Source: DATFAS01 sp035254305
Lineage (GTDB): Bacteria; Bacillota; Bacilli; Aneurinibacillales; RAOX-1
NCBI GenBank assembly: GCA_035254305.1
Contig: DATFAS010000225.1
Coordinates: forward strand, 1 to 50,990
Direction of reading: 5' to 3'
Length of the DNA: 50,990 bases
The notes under the pieces are model-generated. The model was not told the origin of the DNA. It searched no databases and saw only the letters and a program-made list of their open reading frames with translations. The translations under genes were made by a program, and so were the position numbers. Shown piece by piece: positions 41,791-50,144 of this stretch (its first letter is position 1; each line of letters opens with the position of its first letter).

Positions 41791-43200
41791 ATGTTAAATC
41801 TATTTTCGAGTATTCTTGAACTTGATGATAAGTTAGACACACTAGGCGTATTTGATCCAATGCTTGATATAGATTCTTATTATTTTATAAATATCAAACG
41901 ACTAAAAGAGGCAATAACCCCCGAGTTTGTTGGGTCTTATGATAAAGTAAATAAAACATTTCAAGATATTGGACTTTTGCTAGCTAATTCTTCAGGGCCT
42001 AATCATAAGTTATACAGAGCTGCACTAGAAATGTTTGATTTTCCAGAAGTAAATGGTATTTGCTTGGGGTATTCAGATAGTGAACACGGTTCAGGTTTGG
42101 GTTTAAAATTAAGAAAACAAATAATTGGTGACGCCAAACAAATTATTGATGCCGGAGTTAATGAGCCGGAAATATTTCATCTAGTGGGCTTGTTTGAGAA
42201 AAACGTTGGACCTGACCGAATAAGTGATATGATTGCGTGCATTATTAAAAGTGATATAGAAACTTATACAAAAAGAATGAACATTGAATTGGGTATTACA
42301 ATGGAAAATTATCCATTATTTGATTTTGATGATGGATTATTGATTAATCCATTCAAGAAATCTCCATTGTTACTATTGCCAAAGGAAATACTCCATGAAT
42401 TGCCTATTGCTAGAGGTTGGGATGATATTGATAGAGTCTGTAGTGAGATTGAGTCAATTCGCAGAGAAGTAAATGAAATTGTCGGTAATAAATGGGGTAA
42501 AATGTCAACTGGTCATAAGAAAGATCTCTTGAAAGAATTATTTATTAAAAATCCGACAATACTTAATCAGATACTAGATGATTATCGTAAGATAACTATT
42601 GAACATTATGATTTTAGTAAGGATAAAACTGGAGATTCTATAATAGCAAAGATAGCAAATAGACTTCCTAATGAGTATCCAATTGACGTCTCACCAGTTT
42701 TCAAATCGACTTTTGATATTGCGATGTTAATATGTAATAAATTTAAGGATCTGGTTGAAAATAACAAAATAAATGAACTCCTATACTATGAAAATAAACC
42801 CAGAAACGAGAAAATTGTACAAAGGGCTTTCTTTTGTGTTGCTGATAGCTATTGCAATGCTTTTAATATAGGAATTAGTCCTGAAACTGATAGTGGTAGA
42901 GGACCTGTGGATTTCAAGTTTGAGACGAGTTATGAAGATAGAACATTGGTCGAGATAAAGCTGACTTCAAATTCCAATCTAGTTCATGGCATGGAATCAC
43001 AAATACAGGAGTATGCAAAAGCTGAAAAAACACAAAAACTAATTTATTTAGTAGTTCACAATGGTGGTTCGCAAAAAAAAGTTGATGAACTAAATGAATT
43101 CTATATGAATAATAAAGAAACAGAAGGGTGTCCTGAATTAGTGTTTGTCGATGCAACTCCAAAAGATAGCGCTAGTAAGTATAGACCGAAGAAAAATTGA
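41791..43200 (+). CDS. Large PD-(D/E)XK nuclease-domain protein, candidate defence gene
   Basis: 469 residues from ATG 41791 (after TTTGGGGGTTACATTT). The C-terminal domain has GPVDFKF (D374) and LVEIKL (E388, K390), then a helix with ESQIQEYAKA and strand LIYLVVH: a PD-(D/E)XK restriction-like fold. The N-terminal ~300 residues are helical, with a striking LVGLFEKNVGPDRISDMIA block (~residues 128-146). It is AT-rich, stands alone, and is flanked by gene remnants, all typical of accessory defence genes. I cannot name the family; restriction or phage defence is inference. Confidence 0.65.
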   Translation: MLNLFSSILELDDKLDTLGVFDPMLDIDSYYFINIKRLKEAITPEFVGSYDKVNKTFQDIGLLLANSSGPNHKLYRAALEMFDFPEVNGICLGYSDSEHGSGLGLKLRKQIIGDAKQIIDAGVNEPEIFHLVGLFEKNVGPDRISDMIACIIKSDIETYTKRMNIELGITMENYPLFDFDDGLLINPFKKSPLLLLPKEILHELPIARGWDDIDRVCSEIESIRREVNEIVGNKWGKMSTGHKKDLLKELFIKNPTILNQILDDYRKITIEHYDFSKDKTGDSIIAKIANRLPNEYPIDVSPVFKSTFDIAMLICNKFKDLVENNKINELLYYENKPRNEKIVQRAFFCVADSYCNAFNIGISPETDSGRGPVDFKFETSYEDRTLVEIKLTSNSNLVHGMESQIQEYAKAEKTQKLIYLVVHNGGSQKKVDELNEFYMNNKETEGCPELVFVDATPKDSASKYRPKKN

Positions 43201-43257
43201 GTTTATTTGTTTAGAGTTTATTGAAGTTGAAGTAAAAGTCCCGAACGGAGGGATTGA

Positions 43258-43482
43258 TTTAACCAATTATTAGTTGGAACATTCCGTCTTGGTCAAGATC
43301 TAACGCGTGCAGAAGCTCTAGTTATTCTTAATCGGTTGGAAAATAGAGGACCACTAAATAGGGTTGTTAATCCAAATTGGAGTGATGTACCAAATGCGTA
43401 TTGGGCATTTGGAGATATAGAAGAAGTATCCAACGATCATCATTTTTCAATGATCACTGGGCAGGAAATTTTAAAACCATGA
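43258..43482 (+). pseudogene. Remnant of an S-layer-homology (SLH) domain protein
   Basis: The frame has no start codon but reads FNQLLVGTFRLGQDLTRAEA, then an ILNRL stretch, NPNWSDVP, and YWAFGDIEE: an SLH repeat with the conserved TRAE and DVP..WA..I motifs. SLH domains anchor surface proteins to pyruvylated wall polymer. About 74 codons remain, ending in TGA just before a strong terminator, so this is the 3' tail of a deleted surface-protein gene. Confidence 0.75.
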
Positions 43483-43487
43483 CAGAG

Positions 43488-43535
43488 AAGGGACTGTTGC
43501 TCACGAACTGACTAGTTCGTGAGCAACGCCCTTTT
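43488..43535 (+). terminator. Strong terminator behind the SLH remnant
   Basis: GTTGCTCACGAACT (43496-43509) pairs perfectly with AGTTCGTGAGCAAC (43514-43527); outer AAGGG pairs with CCCTT, followed by TTTCC. Its survival shows that the SLH fragment is a true gene end. Confidence 0.85.
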
Positions 43536-43683
43536 CCACATAATTTTTTATGACTGTTTGAATAATGCATGTAAAGAAGGAGTCTCACGAATTAAGTATT
43601 GATACATAGGAGAGTTCAATACTATCTTTCATATGAAAAACCGATAGAACGCTTACATTGGGAGGTTCTTACTCAAATACAAC

Positions 43684-44088
43684 TTAATCAGAATGTCGTT
43701 GCTTTAACAAAGAATCGGCCTGTTCTGGATCATTCATCAATGAAATTCTGTATTCCAACATCCAGTTAAGGGTGTCAAGAATTTGTTCATATTCGTCCCT
43801 CTTACGTTCGATCTCACTTATCTTTTGGTTTATCCATTCAATCACTTGTTGATTGGTGCGCGTATTTTCATCACGATCTTGTAGGATTTCCTTCAGTTCA
43901 GATAATGAACAACCCACGCCCTGAAACTTCTTTATAAGCTTCAGACGTTTGATAGCCTCGTCTGAATAGTTACGATAGTTATTTTCCTCTCTTTGAAAAT
44001 GCCGATTGTCCAACAAGCCTTCTTTTTCATAAAAACGAATGGTATAAGCTGTTAAACCTGTCTTTTCAGCTAATTCTTTAATTTTCAT
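43684..44088 (-). CDS. MerR-family transcriptional regulator
   Basis: 134 residues. N-terminal winged helix MKIKELAEKTGLTAYTIRFYEKEGLL, then the coiled-coil dimer helix (QQVIEWINQKISEIERKRDEYEQI in part). The short C-terminus has no metal-binding cysteine cluster, so it resembles the aldehyde/redox-sensing AdhR-like or substrate-sensing MerR group. It is divergent from the epimerase-like gene and shares its operator region. Confidence 0.9.
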   Translation of the reverse strand: MKIKELAEKTGLTAYTIRFYEKEGLLDNRHFQREENNYRNYSDEAIKRLKLIKKFQGVGCSLSELKEILQDRDENTRTNQQVIEWINQKISEIERKRDEYEQILDTLNWMLEYRISLMNDPEQADSLLKQRHSD

Positions 44089-44110
44089 GTAGATCTCTCC
44101 TCGATATAAC

Positions 44111-44141
44111 TTGCCTTAAAGTTAACTCTATAGTTTAGAGT
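44111..44141 (+). promoter_or_regulatory. MerR-type promoter/operator with 19-bp spacer
   Basis: TTGCCT (44111-44116), a 19-base spacer, and TAGAGT (44136-44141): the over-long spacing typical of MerR-activated promoters. The spacer has the CTTAAAG half-site followed by a degenerate CTCTATAG, similar to AdhR-like operators, and the hairpin ACTCTA/TAGAGT. Confidence 0.75.
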
Positions 44142-44191
44142 GTAATTATTCAAGGAACAATACAACTCAACAAGTTAAGGAGGATATCATT

Positions 44192-45022
44192 ATGCGTGTT
44201 TTTGTCACTGGAGCGACAGGCTACGTCGGTTCTGCTGTTGTCCGTGAACTTATTGATGCCGGTCATAAAGTCGTCGGGCTAACCCGATCAGACAAGGGTG
44301 CGGTGATACTGAAGGAAGCTGGGGCTGAGGTACACCGTGGTGATCTGGCTGACCTCGACAGCCTTCGTAGTGGTGCCGCCGCTGCGGACGGCGTTATCCA
44401 TCTAGCATTTAAGCACGACTTCTCGGACTTCGCTGGCTCACTCGCAACTGATCTACTCGCAGTTGAGACGATAGGGGCGGCGCTTGAGGGCTCCGGCAAG
44501 CCGTTTGTGATCACTGCTCACGCAAACGGGACGGCATCGGATAACGCAGCGATCGGGTTGGCAAATCGTGGGGTACGGACATCGATCGTAATGCTTGCGC
44601 CATCCGTGCACGGTGAGGGAGATAAGGGATTCGTACCGAGACTGATCAACATTGCTCGTACGAAGGGCTTCTCTGCCTATATTGGCAACGGATCCAATCA
44701 CTGGACGGCTGTGCACCGACTTGATGCCGCGCACCTCTACTGCCTCGCGTTGGAAAAGGCGCCAGCCGGCTCACGACTAGATGGGGTAGCAGATGAAGGG
44801 GTGCCATTTCGTAATATTGCGAGTGTCATCGGTAAACACCTTAACCTACCAGTAGTCAGTATTTCACGAGAAGAGGCAGAGGACCACTTCGGCTTTCTTG
44901 GTACTATTGCTGCACTAGATATCCCGAGGTCGAGTGCACAGACTCAGGAACTCTTGGGATGGAGACCTAAGCATCCCTCATTGATCTCGGACCTTGAGCA
45001 AGGTCACTACTTCAATAGCTGA
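44192..45022 (+). CDS. NAD(P)-binding epimerase/reductase (extended SDR)
   Basis: 276 residues with VTGATGYVGSAVV (GxxGxxG cofactor motif, residues 4-16), GDLADLDSL and HLAFKHDF. Related proteins are NAD-dependent epimerases, dehydratases or NmrA-like reductases; the canonical YxxxK is not clear here (NHWTAVHRLDAAHLY follows instead). It is markedly GC-rich (38 of 60 bases in 44341-44400 are G/C), unlike its neighbours, suggesting recent transfer. Probably the main target of the divergent MerR regulator. Confidence 0.85.
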   Translation: MRVFVTGATGYVGSAVVRELIDAGHKVVGLTRSDKGAVILKEAGAEVHRGDLADLDSLRSGAAAADGVIHLAFKHDFSDFAGSLATDLLAVETIGAALEGSGKPFVITAHANGTASDNAAIGLANRGVRTSIVMLAPSVHGEGDKGFVPRLINIARTKGFSAYIGNGSNHWTAVHRLDAAHLYCLALEKAPAGSRLDGVADEGVPFRNIASVIGKHLNLPVVSISREEAEDHFGFLGTIAALDIPRSSAQTQELLGWRPKHPSLISDLEQGHYFNS

Positions 45023-45140
45023 TGGGAAGCTTACGGTCACTACTCATGACAATTGAAAGTGTGGGTAGGATGACCTAAGTTCGTGAAGCAAACTAACATG
45101 TAGGTTTGCTCAAGCCATTGTAAAGAAAGGATGATTTGCA

Positions 45141-45515
45141 ATGAATACTCCTCTTAAAGAGAAGGCGATATTGTTTTTGCAACTGGTCGCATCGGGTGAA
45201 GTGCGTGAAGCATACCGGAGGTACATTGGTCCGAGTTTCCGCCACCATAATCCCTTTTTCCGTGGGGATGCTGATTCTCTTATGCTCGCAATGGAAGAGA
45301 ACGCCACTAAAAATCCTCACAAAATCCTTGAGGTCAAACGTGCTATTGAAGAGGGGGATATCGTTGTCGTTCACTCCCATGTAAAACAAAAGCAAGAGGA
45401 CCTTGGAGGAGCTGTTGTCCATATCTTCCGCTTCCATAACAACCTTATCGTAGAATTCTGGGATGTGGGTCAGCCTATACCTGATAATTCCCCCAATGAG
45501 AATGGTGTGTTCTGA
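45141..45515 (+). CDS. SnoaL-like/NTF2-fold protein
   Basis: 124 residues. Pattern of a SnoaL/NTF2 cone: N-terminal helices (KEKAILFLQLVASGEVREAY), RRYIGPSFRHHNPFFRG, and strands DIVVVHSHVKQ, AVVHIFRFHNNLIVEFWDVGQ in part. These act as small-molecule isomerases/cyclases or have unknown roles. ATG 45141 after AAAGGATGATTTGC. Perhaps in the MerR-controlled cluster. Confidence 0.75.
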   Translation: MNTPLKEKAILFLQLVASGEVREAYRRYIGPSFRHHNPFFRGDADSLMLAMEENATKNPHKILEVKRAIEEGDIVVVHSHVKQKQEDLGGAVVHIFRFHNNLIVEFWDVGQPIPDNSPNENGVF

Positions 45516-45564
45516 TATAGATCATTGATAAAAAATTAATTTATAAACAGAAGGAGTGAAAATG

Positions 45565-46308
45565 ATGAAGGGAAAAGTAGCCATCGTAACAGGATCGAGC
45601 CGAGGAATTGGAGCAGCTACGGCGAAAATTTTATCTCAGCGCGGAGCAAAAGTTGTCGTAAATTATGCTAGGAGTGCAGCATCGGCAGAAGAAGTAGTGG
45701 CATCGATTAGAGAAAATGGTGGAGAAGCGATCGCAATCCAGGCAGATGCCAGAAATATGGAGCAAATGAGTAGTATGGTAGAAGAGGCCGTGAAAACATA
45801 TGGAACCGTAGACATCATGGTTCATAATGCTGGCATGAGTTTTGCTCACAAGTCATTTGAAGAGATGACATGGGAGGAATTCATTCAAAAGACCAATGAT
45901 GAACTTCAAGCTGCTTTCGTGTCTACAAAGGCTGTACTAACTTATATGAAGAAGCAGAATTATGGTAAGCTAGTTTACGTATCTAGTGGGTTAAGTAATC
46001 AACCGGGTCCTAATTTTATTGCACATGGTACGTCTAAAGGGGCACTAAACAGTTTTGTTCGATATATTGCTCAAGAGCTGGGGAATCAAGGCATTACAGC
46101 CAATGTTGTCTCTCCAGGATTAACAGAGACAGATGCAACAGCATCCATACCGGAAGAATTTAAACAAAAGCAAGGGGCTTTTCTTCCGTTAGGTCGAATT
46201 GGTCAACCTGAAGATATTGCAAAAGCTATTGCTTTTTATGCCAGTGATGACAGTGTCTATATTACAGGTAGCTACTTGCCTGTGAGTGGTGGAGGCGAAA
46301 TGAAATAG
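45565..46308 (+). CDS. SDR-family oxidoreductase with altered catalytic Tyr
   Basis: 247 residues from ATG 45565 (ATG 45562 also possible; AAGGAG precedes). Cofactor motif TGSSRGIGAATAK and NNAG-like HNAGMSF are normal, and VYVSSGLS gives the catalytic Ser. The usual YxxxK is replaced by HGTSK, so His sits where Tyr should be. I recall a Bacillales subfamily with HGTAK at this site, so it may be natural. Function as a standard reductase is therefore uncertain. Terminator follows. Confidence 0.88.
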   Translation: MKGKVAIVTGSSRGIGAATAKILSQRGAKVVVNYARSAASAEEVVASIRENGGEAIAIQADARNMEQMSSMVEEAVKTYGTVDIMVHNAGMSFAHKSFEEMTWEEFIQKTNDELQAAFVSTKAVLTYMKKQNYGKLVYVSSGLSNQPGPNFIAHGTSKGALNSFVRYIAQELGNQGITANVVSPGLTETDATASIPEEFKQKQGAFLPLGRIGQPEDIAKAIAFYASDDSVYITGSYLPVSGGGEMK

Positions 46309-46323
46309 TCCGTTTGAATGATG

Positions 46324-46351
46324 TGCCCTGAGAAATCTTAGGGCATTTTTT
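46324..46351 (+). terminator. Terminator after the SDR gene
   Basis: TGCCCT (46324-46329) pairs with AGGGCA (46340-46345), followed by TTTTTT. Confidence 0.8.
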
Positions 46352-46713
46352 AATTGTTTATCTAAACTTCGTGAATCAGGTGCAGGCATTTTCAGTAAGT
46401 TATTCAAGTTAAGTGAGCTATAGCCAACAATTGTCATAGTATGCGTGATAAAAAAGTTGTAAACTTAGAAACGTAGTCAACTCTATCAATATGATTTGAA
46501 AAACGAAGATTAACTAGATTTCTATGAAAGAATGTTTCTTTTCTTCTAAATTGATTATCTCCAGGATCAATAATAGGGAATGAAAAAGTGTTGAAATGTT
46601 GAAATAAGGTGTAGTGGGACTAAAAACAAACGTGATTAAAAGCTCTATGATAAAGTAATCTTTTATACAAGAAAAGTTAATAGAAAATAACTATCATATA
46701 ACAGTATTTTAAT
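46352..46713. other. AT-rich spacer upstream of mqo
   Basis: About 360 bases with no reading frame of note and no match I recognise. The regulatory features for mqo follow at 46714. Confidence 0.4.
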
Positions 46714-46744
46714 CTATCAATAATAGTGATACACTATTAGATAG
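46714..46744. promoter_or_regulatory. Palindromic operator-like site upstream of mqo
   Basis: CTATC-AA-TAATAGTG-ATA-CACTATTA-GATAG: 13 pairs in two arms with only an unpaired AA and a 3-base centre. The TACACT within it fits a -10 box (TGaTACACT, extended type), so a bound regulator would block the promoter. No T-run follows, which argues against a terminator. Confidence 0.6.
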
Positions 46745-46758
46745 GGTTATAGTTGGTA

Positions 46759-46819
46759 CAGAAAAGATGTGTGACTAGGTCGCACTCTGGCTTGCTGAGG
46801 TGCCTACACATCCTTTCTG
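46759..46819 (+). ncRNA. Structured 5' leader of mqo, unknown class
   Basis: CAGAAA (46759-46764) pairs with TTTCTG (46814-46819); GATGTGT (46766-46772) with ACACATC (46806-46812); and GCACTC (46782-46787) with GAGGTGC (46797-46803) around a 9-base loop, with an asymmetric internal loop GACTAGGTC. The shape is riboswitch-like but does not match a class I know. It lies about 30 bases before mqo. Confidence 0.5.
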
Positions 46820-46847
46820 CAAATCTTAGGGAATAGGGACGGTAAAA

Positions 46848-48371
46848 ATGAGTGACAGACAAACTAGGACAGACGTTATCTTAATTGGTGCCGGTATCAT
46901 GAGTGCAACTTTGGGAACACTTCTAAAAGAATTAGTACCGGACTGGAAAATTACAGTGTTTGAGAGGCTCGCAAACGCTGGAGAAGAAAGTTCTAACGAA
47001 TGGAATAATGCGGGAACGGGGCATGCTTCACTTTGCGAGCTTAACTACACCGTCGAAAAACAGGACGGATCCATAGATATTAGCAAAGCTATTAAAATTA
47101 ATGAAGAATTTCAAGTTTCAAAGCAATTCTGGTCTTATCTTATAAATAGCAGTCTGATACGCAATCCGCAGGACTTCATCATGCCATTGCCTCATATGAG
47201 TTTAGTACAAGGGGAACAAAATGTAACGTTTCTAAAAAAACGCTTTGAAGCGTTGACTAATAATCCTCTGTTTCAAGGGATGGAATTTTCCGATGATCCT
47301 GAGAAACTGATGGAATGGATTCCACTTATTATGGAAGACCGTAAATCGAATGAGCCTATTGCGGCAACTAAAATTGACTCTGGAACTGATGTTAACTTTG
47401 GTGCTTTGTCGCGTATGTTGTTTACCCACTTAAAGAGTAAAAACGTCGACATAAAATTCAAACATAATGTTGATGATATTAAACGCACTAGTGACGGCTC
47501 ATGGGAAGTAAAAGTGCGAAATGTAGATAGCGGTAAAGTCGAACGCCATACTGCGAAATTCGTCTTTATCGGTGGTGGTGGTGGAAGTCTGCCTCTACTT
47601 CAAAAATCAGGTATCCCTGAAGGAAAACATATCGGAGGATTCCCGGTTAGCGGACTGTTTATGGTGTGTAATAATCCAGAAGTTGTGGCGCAGCATCATG
47701 CCAAAGTATATGGTAAAGCTAGGGTTGGAGCGCCTCCAATGTCTGTTCCACATCTTGACACAAGATTTATCGATAATAAAAAATCTTTGCTCTTTGGGCC
47801 GTTTGCCGGTTTCACACCAAAGTTCTTAAAATACGGTTCAAGTTTTGATTTAATAGGGTCCATCAAATCGGATAATCTCGTAACTATGTTGGCATCAGGC
47901 GCGAAAAATATGCCATTAACCAAATACCTGATCCAGCAAGTTATGTTATCGAAAGAACAACGTATGGAAGAGTTACGCGACTTTATCCCGAACGCTAAAA
48001 GCGAAGATTGGGATCTGTTGGTAGCTGGACAACGTGTACAAGTTATCAAAGATACAGCTGCCGGTAAAGGAATACTTCAATTCGGTACAGAAGTCGTTAA
48101 TGCTGCTGATGGCTCGATCGCGGCATTGCTTGGCGCTTCTCCAGGTGCTTCTACTGCCGTTTCTGTTATGCTTCAACTTTTAACAAAATGCTTCCCGCAA
48201 CATATAAAAACATGGGAACCGAAAATAAAAGAAATGATTCCTTCTTATGGCGTATCATTGTTGAACAACCAAGAGCTTCTTCAAGAAGTTCATACTTCAA
48301 CAGCGCAGGCGCTTGGTCTAGGCGAAAGCTTGCCATCACAGAAACAGAAATCACGTCGAAGCGTATCGTAA
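46848..48371 (+). CDS. mqo: Malate:quinone oxidoreductase
   Basis: 507 residues; peripheral FAD enzyme that oxidises malate to oxaloacetate and passes electrons to quinone. FAD motif GAGIMSATLG (residues ~13-22), then EESSNEWNNAGTGHASLCE, the family hallmark, and C-terminal LLGASPGASTAVSVMLQLL. Normal length. Start ATG 46848 with weak ribosome site GGGACGG. Preceded by a palindrome and a structured leader. Confidence 0.97.
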   Translation: MSDRQTRTDVILIGAGIMSATLGTLLKELVPDWKITVFERLANAGEESSNEWNNAGTGHASLCELNYTVEKQDGSIDISKAIKINEEFQVSKQFWSYLINSSLIRNPQDFIMPLPHMSLVQGEQNVTFLKKRFEALTNNPLFQGMEFSDDPEKLMEWIPLIMEDRKSNEPIAATKIDSGTDVNFGALSRMLFTHLKSKNVDIKFKHNVDDIKRTSDGSWEVKVRNVDSGKVERHTAKFVFIGGGGGSLPLLQKSGIPEGKHIGGFPVSGLFMVCNNPEVVAQHHAKVYGKARVGAPPMSVPHLDTRFIDNKKSLLFGPFAGFTPKFLKYGSSFDLIGSIKSDNLVTMLASGAKNMPLTKYLIQQVMLSKEQRMEELRDFIPNAKSEDWDLLVAGQRVQVIKDTAAGKGILQFGTEVVNAADGSIAALLGASPGASTAVSVMLQLLTKCFPQHIKTWEPKIKEMIPSYGVSLLNNQELLQEVHTSTAQALGLGESLPSQKQKSRRSVS

Positions 48372-48419
48372 GGTAAATGCCTTTCATAATGCTATTATCA
48401 TTAAAATAATTAAAATTAA

Positions 48420-48458
48420 CCTAATTCCAATGAAGCTTTATTGGGATTAGGTTTCTTT
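48420..48458 (+). terminator. Terminator after mqo
   Basis: CCTAATTCCAAT (48420-48431) pairs with ATTGGGATTAGG (48440-48451), one G.U pair, then TTTCTTT. Confidence 0.85.
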
Positions 48459-48671
48459 AATGAAATCCCCACAAAGAGTGAAGAATTTGCTTGCCTTGGA
48501 TGTTGAGATGAATAAGAAGAGGGAAAGATAAATATTGGCTTTTTCTGATACAATTTTAGGGAAGATTGATTTGTTTCAATACCAATTATCGGGTAGTGTG
48601 TGAAAAATCATATCTGATTTTCTCTTCCTGTGTTATCCTAGACATGATAAAAAAATTTTGGGGTGAAGATG
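48459..48671. other. Spacer between mqo and the CysJ-like gene
   Basis: No gene seen. TATCCT at about 48637 might be a -10 box for the next gene, without a clear -35. Confidence 0.3.
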
Positions 48672-49829
48672 ATGAGTCTAACTGTAGACAATAAGGTGCC
48701 AACAACATTTTCAAGAACGAATCCATTTCCAGCGAAAGTTCTCAAAAATGTAAATCTAAATGGGGCTAGTTCAAGTAAAGAAACAAGACATATCGAGTTA
48801 TCTTTAGCTGGGTCAGGCCTTTCCTATGTCCCAGGGGATGCTCTTGGTATTATACCTAGTAATGATCCTGAATTAGTAGCTGCTCTTATTGAAGAAATGA
48901 AGTGGGATACAGAAACAGTAGTAGTAATTAATAAGCAAGGAGAAACACTTCCACTTAAGGAAGCGCTAACCAATTTCTTTGAAATTACGCTATTGTCCAA
49001 GAAGGTTCTTCAGCAGGCAGCAGAATTAACAGAAAACGAAGAATTGAAAAATCTTTTGTTAGTTGAAAACGCAGCCCAACTTAAAGAATATACCTACGGG
49101 CGTGATTTACTTGATATGTTGCGTGATTTCGGGCCATGGAAAGCTTCAGCTCAAGAAGTCGTGTCTCTTCTAAGAAAAATGACACCACGTCTTTATTCTA
49201 TTTCAAGCAGTATTGCTGCTAATCCTGAGCAAGTGCATTTAACAATCGGCGCTGTTCGCTACGAATCCCACGGACGCCTTCGTAAAGGAGTTTGTTCTGT
49301 TTTAGTGGCTGAACGTCTTCCAGAAGGAGATGCACTTCCAGTATTCGTTCAAGTAAATAAACACTTTGGTCTACCAGAATCTGATAAAGATATTATTATG
49401 GTTGGCCCAGGGACAGGCATTGCGCCATTCCGTTCTTTCATCCAGGAACGTGCAGTGACTGAAACAACAGGAAGATCATGGTTATTCTTTGGAGACCAGC
49501 ATTCATCTTCCGATTTCCTTTATCAAGATGAGTTAGCAAAATACCAACAGGATGGGGTACTCACAAGATTAGAAACAGCGTTCTCCCGTGATACCGCACA
49601 AAAAGTTTATGTACAAAATAAAATGCTTGATAATGGTAAGGAATTATATGAATGGCTAGAAAACGGAGCATATTTCTACATTTGTGGAGATAAGGAACGT
49701 ATGGCGAAAGACGTACACAACGCACTGATCAGCATTATTGAACAAGAAGGTGCAATGAGCCGTGAAGCGGCAGAAGCATATCTAAATAATATGCAAGAGC
49801 AAGGCCGTTATCAACGTGATGTATATTAA
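48672..49829 (+). CDS. CysJ-like NADPH-flavoprotein reductase lacking the flavodoxin domain
   Basis: About 385 residues. It matches the C-terminal two thirds of sulfite reductase flavoprotein CysJ: connecting domain (YVPGDALGIIP), FAD site RLYSISSS, GVCSVLVAERL, NADPH-binding VGPGTGIAPFRSFIQER and FFGDQ, and C-terminal RYQRDVY. The ~200-residue FMN flavodoxin domain of full CysJ (about 600 residues) is absent, and the N-terminus begins cleanly with its own ribosome site (GGGGTGAAG), so it is not an obvious truncation. No cysI lies beside it. It may work with a separate flavodoxin or another electron acceptor. Confidence 0.88.
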   Translation: MSLTVDNKVPTTFSRTNPFPAKVLKNVNLNGASSSKETRHIELSLAGSGLSYVPGDALGIIPSNDPELVAALIEEMKWDTETVVVINKQGETLPLKEALTNFFEITLLSKKVLQQAAELTENEELKNLLLVENAAQLKEYTYGRDLLDMLRDFGPWKASAQEVVSLLRKMTPRLYSISSSIAANPEQVHLTIGAVRYESHGRLRKGVCSVLVAERLPEGDALPVFVQVNKHFGLPESDKDIIMVGPGTGIAPFRSFIQERAVTETTGRSWLFFGDQHSSSDFLYQDELAKYQQDGVLTRLETAFSRDTAQKVYVQNKMLDNGKELYEWLENGAYFYICGDKERMAKDVHNALISIIEQEGAMSREAAEAYLNNMQEQGRYQRDVY

Positions 49830-49850
49830 GAAATGAACAAGTTTTAGTCC

Positions 49851-49897
49851 AAAGAGTGACTTTATTTCCGCATAAGCGGTTATAAGGTCACTCTTTT
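49851..49897 (+). terminator. Terminator after the CysJ-like gene
   Basis: AAAGAGTGAC (49851-49860) pairs with GTCACTCTTT (49887-49896), with inner CCGC/GCGG, followed by TT. Confidence 0.85.
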
Positions 49898-50144
49898 TCG
49901 ATACAACCTTTTTCAAGTGGGGAGAGTTACTTCCATTTGAATGGAATTTGGAATTTAACATAAGTTAGGGATCATTTACTATTTGTTGAAAGTAGTGTAT
50001 TCTCAATAATACGTAAATTTTTCTATAATGAAATGATTATCTTATCCCTTCAGTACAAAGATGTTTGTTTCTTTAGAAATAACAATGTAATGTCTGTAGA
50101 CAGTTATTATATAATCTAATGCTTTTTCCAAAGGGGGATAGCAG
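49898..50144. other. Spacer upstream of the IclR gene with an operator-like palindrome
   Basis: TGTCTGTAGACA (50091-50102) is a palindrome lying 7 bases before TATAAT (50110-50115), which is a likely -10 box for the IclR gene. It may be an autoregulatory site. Nothing else stands out. Confidence 0.45.

Noticed and set aside
41648..41797. 49-codon frame overlapping the nuclease start
   Set aside because: No ribosome site and no recognisable family; kept only as a note in the spacer entry.
43541..43683. Possible transposase or gene fragment between the SLH terminator and the MerR gene
   Set aside because: Short translated pieces are interrupted by stops and match nothing I recognise.
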